This document shows positions 56,945 through 64,000 of a DNA stretch of 64,000 nt, piece after piece. Every line of letters starts with the position of its first letter. The stretch's first letter is position 1. Source of the DNA: Myotis daubentonii (Eukaryota > Chordata > Mammalia > Chiroptera > Vespertilionidae); assembly GCF_963259705.1 (NCBI RefSeq), contig NC_081849.1:64439965-64503964 (forward strand). The letters are read 5' to 3'. Made by a program: the position numbers and the translations under genes. The notes under the pieces are model-generated. The model saw only the letters and a program-made list of their open reading frames with translations, ran no database searches and was not told the DNA's origin.

Positions 56945-57396
56945 TTTATTTACCAAGTTAGACTAAAAGGAGAAAAAGAAACCATTAGGAGCTTTGAGAA
57001 AGGAGGGGGAGAAAAAAAATAAGAAAGCTGCTTATAGCAAAGGAGAATTTATTCTACCAAAAATACGCATGACAATGCATCCTAATGTAATACAAAAATA
57101 AAAAGAAAGTGAAGATACAGTTGTATGGTCACTTTCTTGCAGGCCTCATATATTGCTTTCAGTAAATCACAGAGGGGGGTGTTGGATTAGATTTAAAACA
57201 ACTAAAACTCCAAAGTAACCTGTAAAAGACGCCTCTGAGACTGGGTCGGGGGACTCGCTAAACAGAAAATCTCCAACATTTAGAGGAGGAAGAGGGTAAA
57301 AAATAAAATAAAAATCAACTCTCAGAATAAAAGAAGGCCAAACCACCTGGTCAAAGGGGTTTTTGTTTTGTGATGCTTTGTTTTGCTTTAATGTTT
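56945..57396 (-). other. HOXA2: Probable HOXA2 3' UTR
   Basis: AT-rich, frame-free sequence following the HOXA2 stop. Minus-strand AATAAA signals occur near 57,046 and 56,944, giving a 3' UTR of roughly 350-450 bases. The end actually used is not known. Confidence 0.4.
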
Positions 57397-59156
57397 TTAG
57401 TAATTCAGATGCTGCAAGTCAATTGTGGTGAGTGTGTCTGTGAAAAAGTCAAAGCTGTCAGCTGAAATATCTACAGGGCTGTCGAGGGAACCCGGCAAGC
57501 TGGGCGAGACTGCATCTGAAAGCTGCAGGCAGGAATCTGTGGAGAAAACGCCAAAGTCCTGCAAAGAGGGGACCTCCAGGGCCTCGGGACTGTCATTGTT
57601 TAGGCCCGAGCCACAGTTCTGGCCCATTGTTGACAAGCAGTTGGGAACAGTGGGTGACTGGTGCTGAAAATGTTTCAGATTTTTCTCATTGCTGGTTAAA
57701 GGCGAAACGGGGAAACTCGGGGAGTCGCCATTGTGTCCGTTGGGAGCCTGCTGCTGGGAGAGGGCGTTCTGCTGGAAAGTGTAGCCTTCCCTCTCCAGAA
57801 GGGCCCCCGAGACACCGAGGGCTTGCTCGAAGAGCGACTTCTCCTCCTCGTCCTCCTCCACCTTCTCCGAGTCCTCCAGGCTTTTGAATTTCCCCTCGCT
57901 GTGCTGGTTCTCCTTGCACTGGGTCTGCCTCTTGTGCTTCATCCTGCGGTTCTGAAACCACACTTTCACTTGTCTCTCAGTCAGATCCAGCAGCGCCGCG
58001 ATTTCCACCCTCCGGGGTCTGCAGAGGTACTTGTTGAAATGAAATTCTTTCTCCAGTTCCAAAAGCTGCGTGTTGGTGTACGCCGTCCTCAGGCGCCGGG
58101 AGCCCCCTCCGCTGCCATCGGCCACTTCCAGGGACTCTGCGGAAAGGGAAACCAACGAGAGACACGCGCACAGTTGGAGGCGGAGGGGTCCGAGTGGGGT
58201 TAGTCCACTGGAGAATAAATATAGCAGAAAAGATCAACGGCAACAAAATGGCCGCCCCTGGATGCAGCAGAGCTATTGTGCTGCCTTTCCTGGGAGCCCA
58301 GCCCGGGGACACCCCATCTCTCCCACCTCCGCCCGATTCCTGCCTGCAGCTCCCCCCAACCTCTCCATCCGGGAGCAAACTTTATATTAGCCACACCACA
58401 ATTTATAATTAATGCATCAGCTGCTTAGCTGAGCAAGAGCGATCTATCACTCTTCATTACTGTCAAAAAGCCAAACTCTAGGACAACTAGACAAGAGGAG
58501 GTCAGTTCCAACTCAAATAAATCATCCCACATTTACACAAGTTAGGGAAAGTTCCTCCCCCCTTCTTAAAAATATATATGTCTCCTTGCGGAGCGCAGGA
58601 TGCCTCTTCTCTCCATCAAACCCACTCCTGAGCCCACAGAGGAAGGGAAGGCAGCCAAGCATCTCCTCCTCCTCTCCCAGCCCACGTTCCCCTCCCCCAG
58701 GACCGCTGCCCGGGCAGCCCCGGCGGGGAGCGGGGTCCCGGGACTGGGGGCCAGGTCTGTGCACTGACCTTTGTGGCCGAGGCAGGCAGGGCCGGCGGCG
58801 GCGGCGGCGGCGGCGGCCGAGGCGGGCGGCAGCGCGGTTTTCTTGGCCGCCTTCTTCTCCTTCATCCAGGGGTACTCGGGCGGCTGCAGGGCGCCGGCGG
58901 GCCCTGGGCTGCCGCGGCTGCCCGCGGGGCTCGGCTTGGGGCGGCCGCCGGCGCCGTGGCGAGGGTGACTGCCCGGGTTCAGGCTGGGAATGGTCTGCTC
59001 AAAAGGAGGAGGAATCAGTGTCGAGTGTGAAAGCGTCGAGGTCTTGATTGATGAACTTTGAAATGTATCAGCGACAGGGGGAAAAGATGTCAGGCACTCA
59101 GCGAGCGACGGCTGGCTATTGATAAAACCAATCTCTCGCTCAAATTCGTAATTCAT
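57397..59156 (-). CDS. HOXA2: Homeobox protein Hox-A2, two coding exons
   Basis: Hox-A2 is a nuclear homeodomain transcription factor and the selector gene for second pharyngeal arch neural crest; it also patterns rhombomeres 2-5. Coding exon 1 runs from 59,156 down to 58,769 and exon 2 from 58,136 down to 57,397; the intron has GT at 58,768-58,767 and AG at 58,138-58,137. Joined length is 1,128 bases, giving 375 residues (human 376). The start [20 protein letters not shown] is the invariant Hox2-group N terminus. The hexapeptide YPWMK is near residues 95-99, followed by a polyalanine run at about 114-121 and the homeodomain at about 142-201 with [14 protein letters not shown]. An acidic stretch (VEEDEEEK) and the C terminus [13 protein letters not shown] follow. 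The polyalanine tract is encoded by an almost pure GCC/GCG repeat, so its length could vary. Frame and splice sites are intact. Confidence 0.98.
58137..58768 (-). other. HOXA2: HOXA2 intron with HOX/PBX and MEIS-like sites
   Basis: This 632-bp intron splits a glutamate codon (phase 1). Read on the minus strand it contains two matches to the PBX/HOX consensus TGATNNAT: TGATGCAT at 58,412-58,419 and TGATAGAT at 58,442-58,449. A MEIS/PREP core TGACAG lies at 58,460-58,465. In mouse and chick, the Hoxa2 intron is known to hold a rhombomere 4 enhancer built from this kind of bipartite HOX/PBX plus PREP/MEIS site. The motifs are seen; equating them with that enhancer is inference from position and composition. 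Confidence 0.6.
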
Positions 59157-59480
59157 GGCCTTCTGCTTGGAGCCCCCTCGGAGAAAAAGTTCCCTCTTCT
59201 GGAGGGGCTTTGGGGGGGCGAGGCCCGGGAAAAAGGCGAGTGCGGAGGGGAAAAAAAATCTATCATAGAAGATCGCTGCTGGGGTGTTTTTTTTCTAATT
59301 CACTGATTACAGCCGTATGGGGACCGCGCTACTATTAAACTATTGAATTCATGGAGACAAGGTTGAAATTGGACCGAATTGGCTGTCACATGATTGCTTC
59401 TGCCCAATGACAATTTGGGCTTTAATCAAAAGAAGCCACTGTCTGTTTGATTGATCCAAAAAAGTCGGGAAGGAACGCCT
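59157..59480 (-). promoter_or_regulatory. HOXA2 5' UTR and proximal promoter region
   Basis: Upstream of the HOXA2 start codon. It contains a CCAAT motif at about 59,403-59,407, ATTGG motifs near 59,376, and a PBX/HOX-type TGATTGAT at 59,448-59,455. A further TGATTGAT at 59,045-59,052 falls inside coding exon 1. No TATA box or start site can be fixed with confidence. Confidence 0.5.
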
Positions 59481-59890
59481 CATTGGGGGCCAGCGAGGCT
59501 TTATTTACACTTTTTTCTGGGCAAAAATACATATATGTGGTTGTGGGTGGGGATGCCCGGGAGTGCGTGGGGGCGAGGGTGCCTGCCTGCCTTCCCAGGC
59601 GCAGCGACCTGGTGTGTGCGCCTGGCGCTGCGTGTGAGTGTGCGAGCGTGGAGTGTGAGCCGGCTGCTGGCCCGCCGGCGGCCGCCCTCCGCCTCCCCCG
59701 CACACTCCGCGCATTGTTTGCGACTGTCGGGAAGACGCCTCGCACCTCACAAATCATTTAAGCGCCTCAGTTTGACGCCTGCAGTCATTAACAAAGTAAT
59801 CCATTAATCTTCAAAGTTTTGACACCCGAGGGCCCCCATCCCAGCCACATAAGTTCTGCTAAGGCAGGAGGAAGGAGCAGAGGGAGAGGA

Positions 59891-59892
<2 letters not shown>

Positions 59893-59957
<65 letters not shown>
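59893..59957 (+). repeat. (GA)n microsatellite
   Basis: About 32 GA units roughly 0.75 kb upstream of the HOXA2 start codon. Confidence 0.95.
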
Positions 59958-59960
<3 letters not shown>

Positions 59961-60564
59961 ATTTTGGGGTCCCCCCTCTTTTATTTCCCTTTTACTCCTC
60001 CGCCTTTTCCCAACCCGTTTCCTGGATCTCAGAACTGATCTCCTCTCTGCCCTAGTCTTCCTTCCTCTCTTTCCTTCTTTTCCTCTCCCCCCCCCTCCTC
60101 TCCCCCTCCCTGTCTCTCCTCTGTCCACTTCTCCTCTCCCCCCACCCTCGCAGGCCCTCGCCCCCCTCCAAAAGCCCAGCTCGGAGTCCCGCGCCCCCAG
60201 ACCCGACCCGGCCCATTGTTAGCTGGCTTTTCCGCGGCAGCTTTGCGTCTGGCTCCAGGGGAAGCGGAAAACGCGAGGCTGCTCTCCGAGCTTCCTGCGC
60301 CGTCAACTTTTCAGGAGTGGCTCGAGAGATAGATGCATGTGCCAAGCGAGACAACAACCCCAGGTCCATGTGTTCAAATCCCTGTAGCCAGGGCGGCGGC
60401 CAGCCAAGGAAATGCTGCCCCGAGCAGCGCAGAGCAGCGCAGAGCAGCGCAGTGGTGTGCGGCTCCTGGCATTCTGGGTTTCATACCCATAGGGCTCGGG
60501 CGCGGTGAGTATTTCCAGGAAGTCTGTGGGAAGTTAGCAGCAGCGAGGGAGAAGGTGATTGTTC

Positions 60565-60568
60565 CTTT

Positions 60569-60656
<88 letters not shown>

Positions 60657-60672
60657 TCCTTCCTTTCTTTTC
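60565..60672 (+). repeat. (TTTC)n microsatellite
   Basis: About 23 TTTC units roughly 1.4 kb upstream of the HOXA2 start codon. Open frames over it are artefacts. A 10-bp unit AGCAGCGCAG is repeated three times just before, near 60,424-60,452. Confidence 0.95.
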
Positions 60673-61239
60673 CTTCCCTTCTTCTCCTTGGCGCTCTGGT
60701 TGGGAGCTTGTTGGTTCAGAAGCAGTGAGTGCTCTAGCAGCCCGAATTGTCTCCCACTCCTTGGCCACCAGGGATGTTTGCACTCGGGCTCTGTTGTGGG
60801 AAACAGCACCGCAGGTGAGACAGGGCGACCCAAGGAAGAATTATACAGGTTCTCTTTCTCTGTTCATTCTCTCTCTCTCTTCCCCCCCCCCCCCCCCCAA
60901 TTCGGAGATGTGAGACTGAGCGTATCTTGGACTGTGCTGGAGGGTTCAAAAGACAAACACCCTTAGGTACCAAACAATAACTTTTTAGAAATCCACCAAG
61001 CCAGAAAGAAGGGAGGAGGCTGAGAGAAACTGGAGGGTATCTCTTTTCCCCCAAACCCTGAGGAGGAGGATTCGCCTTCGCTTCCTTTGAAATGGACTCA
61101 GTCCCCCAGGCCAGCAGGCACCAGTGGCAGGAAAATAAATCATTCTGATGGCTGGGGAGAGAGAGGTTGGCGGGAGAGAAAACCCGATGTAGAAAACAAG
61201 CAGGGACGAGCTAGGCGCAGGGAGAGGATTCCATCTCTG

Positions 61240-61560
61240 AGGCCGGCATCAAAGAGGGTTTGGGTTGGAAATTGATATAAAGTGCCCTCCATCGCTGACT
61301 AGCCCAGAGCATTGCCTTACAGATAGAGATGCTATGTTGGAAAATGTGAGGTTTTTCAGTTTTCTTGCTTTTATTCCAAACAAAGCTCTGAAGGAAGTCT
61401 GGGTGCGATCAATCTTGCTCACCAAAAGCCTTGACAGCTTCTGGCCCTTAAGAACACATTTCAGCTTCGAGCTCTTTCCAAGATCAAATGTGGCCCAGCA
61501 AAGAGGAGAGCAGGAAACGCAAGTAAACAAGGAAAACTAGTCTTTTAAAAGATATTTTTT
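61240..61560. promoter_or_regulatory. Candidate HOXA2 upstream enhancer
   Basis: A repeat-free stretch about 2.1-2.4 kb upstream of the HOXA2 start that looks like conserved non-coding DNA. It has a MEIS/PREP core TGACAG at 61,432-61,437 close to a GATCAATC element. The mouse Hoxa2 r3/r5 and neural-crest enhancers lie roughly 2-3 kb upstream, so position agrees. I did not find a convincing KROX20 consensus site here, so identity with that enhancer is unproven. Confidence 0.35.
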
Positions 61561-61599
61561 GGCAGCGGAAGGAGTTATAAGGCTGCTTTTAGGAAAGTG

Positions 61600-63300
61600 C
61601 TTTTCGGACTCTGGGGTGGCAGCTTTTGGCATTTGCTTTTACCAGAAAATATTGAGGACTTAAGGGGAGGGGGAGCTCCAAGAGGGAGCGTAGCTGCTCC
61701 CACATCACCGAGGCCTTGTCAGGGGCTGCGTGGGTGAGAGGTTTCTGCTGCCTCAGCGGCCTTAATTCAAATACCATCTGGAAGAAAACCCTTTTCTCTG
61801 GCCATTCAACACAAGAATCTTCTCCGAATCTATTACTTTAACTCAGGAGATATTTTAATAAGGATTTCTTTTTAATATCTAGGAAGCTAAGGGTGAGATC
61901 GATATTTTTTCTTTGAAAGCCACAATGAATGTCTCTGGCAAGATGTGGAAAATCATGTTGGAGACTCATTTAAAAATCTCTGCCCTGGAGGGAGGAGGAA
62001 GCCTCCACACCAGTCCTCCCTCAGCTAAAGAGTAGATTTTAGAAATGGGTTCCAATGGTGGTATCTCAGAACACTATTCCTCTCTGAGGATCTCTCTCTC
62101 TCTCTCTCACTCTTTCTCTCTCTTCCTCTCCTTCTCCCTCCCCATCTCCTCTCCACACTGTTCCTTATTTTCCCAGGTAATTTTAATTGTATGCCCTTCT
62201 CTTAAATTATTACTTAACAGAGGACTCTTGCATCTGTTCATCCGGCTTAGCTTAGATATGAACAACCAGAAGGGCGGAAGCTCCAGTCCTCACAAAGACT
62301 GCTTTTCCAGCCTCCATGTTTCTGAGATTTGCCATATTTCAGCACGGAGGTCGGTGTGAGGTGGGTGCTAATCCACTTCTTCCATAAACTCTTTAGAAAG
62401 CACCTCAGGACAGATGTGGGGAAAGCACCCCTGGCTGTGAGAGAAACACCCAGATCTTTACAGCTGCCCAGGTTTGCATCTTCCGAACCCTTTTCTTTTT
62501 CTTAAAAAACCGTGAGGCGGTTTCCTGAAAGCAGCTCCTGCAGGCCCAGCCATGGCTCCAGTGCCTGTTTCTACAGACCATCTGAGCGAGCTCCTGAGGG
62601 GGAGATAGAGGCCAGAAGATGGATATTTTGGATGCAAACAAAATGGCGACACCTCCCACCTCTGCCTCAGAAACATAGACTCCAACGAGAAGGGGGATTT
62701 ATTTCTCACAGCAGATGCTCCTGATCCCCAGACGCAGGTGGTTCCTGGCTTCCAGCTTGGAGGTGGGATGCTGATGGGGATGCAGTTCTGAGGTTTGCAC
62801 TTTCTGGATTTGGTTCCTTCTCTGAGCAATTCTTTAATCTGAAGATGAAAACGCTTCCCTTTCCTGCGCTTGCCTCTGCCTTTCCAGCCAGCCAGTAGGC
62901 AGCCCGGGAATAGAAATGTAATGCTTAGCTCCTGTAGCATCAAATGAAAGAAGTTCTTTTAAAAATGCATTTTTATTAGAAAGATATTAATCTCCTTTCT
63001 CTCTCCCCCCTCCCCCTGAGGCCAGAAAAAAAAAAAGCGAGGAGGGAGGAAGGAGAGGAAATAAATCCAGGAATGCCAAATCCTTAATTCCGAGAGGAAG
63101 CCGATGCTGGGGCTGCAGGAGTCCAGGGAAGGGCCCGGCCCTTCTGGTGATGGAGACGGGGTGAGCCTCTCAGCCTTTCCGAGCCGCCTCGCTCCCCATG
63201 GCCATTTTAGAAGCGCTTCTTTTCTCCCTCCGCCGGATAAAGGACCGCGAAGCATCCGCGGGGAGTCCGGTTGCTCCCCGAAAGTGCTCGACAGCCTCTG
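61600..63300. other. HOXA2-HOXA3 interval, no gene recognised
   Basis: Repeat-free apart from short CT runs near 62,090. The open frames here match no known protein. A minus-strand AATAAA at 62,972-62,977 could be a distal HOXA3 end. Confidence 0.45.
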
Positions 63301-63329
63301 CGGCTGGCGATTTCCCAGGTTAAGGCGTT

Positions 63330-63700
63330 AGCTGGTCCGCTCTGGCCGGAGGATGGTCGGGGACAGGAAGGCAGCCCGCCTGGTCCCTGGCGGGGCTGCC
63401 CGACACCTGTGCGCCCCCCGCCGCGCCGGGTCGGCTGCCTTTGTTTCTCCCGCACTCGGCTCTCCGCAGCCCCCGCGCCCGCCCCGGGCTCCGCGGCAGC
63501 TGGGAACCAGGCAGCGCAGCGGGCTGGCCCTCGGCGTCGCCGGCGTCTCCGCGGCTGCAGCCGCCCGAGCGTTCGCCGGGCTCCCGGGCCAGGCCCCGCC
63601 GGGCCCCCGCCGAGCTGCAGGGAGGCCTCGGCCTGCCCGGCCGGCCGGTCGCCTCCACCTCGGCTCCACGAGGAACCCCATCTTCGGCCAAAGAACCCCT
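63330..63700. other. CpG-rich block downstream of the presumed HOXA3 3' end
   Basis: Very high GC with dense CpG and CCGG content. Several open frames cross it on both strands, but none resembles a known protein and all look like GC-rich chance frames. It is probably a CpG island of the HOXA2-HOXA3 interval. Confidence 0.5.
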
Positions 63701-63724
63701 TCCGAACGCGGATATTATTCAGAA

Positions 63725-64000
63725 TAAAAACTTTTATTTATTTTTTTGTTTTGTTTCTCAGAGTGTGAGCAGCAAGGAATGTAGAACTCTCCAAACAAAT
63801 CTAGCATTTTTCGCGATTACAGATTGTTCTCTTCAGTTTCGCCGGATGTTACAAACTTAAATCACTGTTTTTCGAAAGCTGGATCCTCTCTGGTATTATT
63901 GCATCATTACCGTTTTTTTTTTATAAAGAAATTACATTTCCCTTTCAAATAAAAAATTTCCTATGTACGCCAATACACCATTGAACAAAAGGCCCAAGAA
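63725..64000 (-). other. HOXA3: Probable 3' end of the HOXA3 3' UTR, partial
   Basis: HOXA3 is the next gene in all mammalian HOXA clusters, and its 3' UTR normally ends 3-4 kb upstream of HOXA2. Sequence from 63,725 on is AT-rich, unlike the CpG-rich 63.3-63.7 kb next to it. It carries overlapping minus-strand AATAAA signals at about 63,732-63,741, as a 3' end should. No HOXA3 coding sequence is in the window. Another minus-strand AATAAA at 62,972-62,977 is an alternative end. Confidence 0.4.

Noticed and set aside
59560..59575. KROX20/EGR-like site upstream of HOXA2
   Set aside because: TGCGTGGGGGCG resembles but does not match the GCGTGGGCG core, and it is closer to the promoter than the known r3/r5 enhancer.
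60763..60776. CTCF-like text near HOXA2
   Set aside because: CCACCAGGGATGTT lacks the GGGGGC part of the motif, so the match is weak.
1..64000. CRISPR array, operon or phage-like system
   Set aside because: The sequence is vertebrate nuclear DNA with introns, SINEs and CpG islands; regular repeats are microsatellites or a Helitron minisatellite.

Overview
This is mammalian nuclear DNA from a bat, most likely a vespertilionid. Two protein genes are recognisable, HOXA1 and HOXA2, both on the minus strand with two exons each. The bat assignment rests on about 20 copies of a tRNA-derived SINE of the Ves type and on several Helitrons with HeliBat-type ends (5' TCCTATATA-like; 3' hairpin followed by CGGGCCTCTAG). 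The Ves SINEs carry A- and B-box-like blocks, a TCGATGTTTCTCTCTCATCGATG core, a pyrimidine-rich 3' part and an A-rich tail. Helitrons at this abundance are, to my knowledge, a hallmark of Vespertilionidae among mammals. I cannot name the species.

Layout. Positions 1 to about 43,350 are the gene-poor flank 3' of HOXA1, the side facing SKAP2 in other mammals. It holds layered transposons: L2, MIR, L1, hAT and mariner-type DNA elements, Ves SINEs and Helitrons. It also holds one processed pseudogene of ferritin light chain (FTL), inserted into an L1. No intact protein gene is visible there; long open frames are repeats or chance. From about 43,350 to the end the sequence changes abruptly: interspersed repeats almost vanish, CpG content rises, and only simple repeats and one 48-bp SINE-head insertion interrupt it. 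This is typical of a Hox cluster.

The Hox part reads as follows. A CpG-rich block lies at about 44.3-45.15 kb. A conserved-looking block at 47.0-47.9 kb contains a DR1 element and an exact DR5 retinoic acid response element at the position of the known Hoxa1 3' RARE. HOXA1 coding exons follow at 51,191-51,546 and 52,010-52,655. A GC-rich intergenic stretch, where HOTAIRM1 is found on the opposite strand in other mammals, runs to HOXA2. HOXA2 coding exons are at 57,397-58,136 and 58,769-59,156, with HOX/PBX and MEIS-like sites in the intron. The last ~5 kb is the HOXA2 upstream region and probably the start of the HOXA3 3' UTR.

How the parts relate. HOXA1 and HOXA2 are homeodomain transcription factors for hindbrain and neural-crest patterning. 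The DR5 element is the expected direct retinoic acid input to HOXA1. HOX/PBX/MEIS sites in the HOXA2 intron fit cross-regulation by HOXA1 or HOXB1 and by HOXA2 itself. The most unusual observation is in the flanking desert: a Helitron carries two strong CTCF core-motif matches as a perfect convergent inverted repeat, and another carries a YY1-type motif and a CCAAT box. Mobile DNA may therefore have placed architectural-factor sites beside the bat HOXA cluster.
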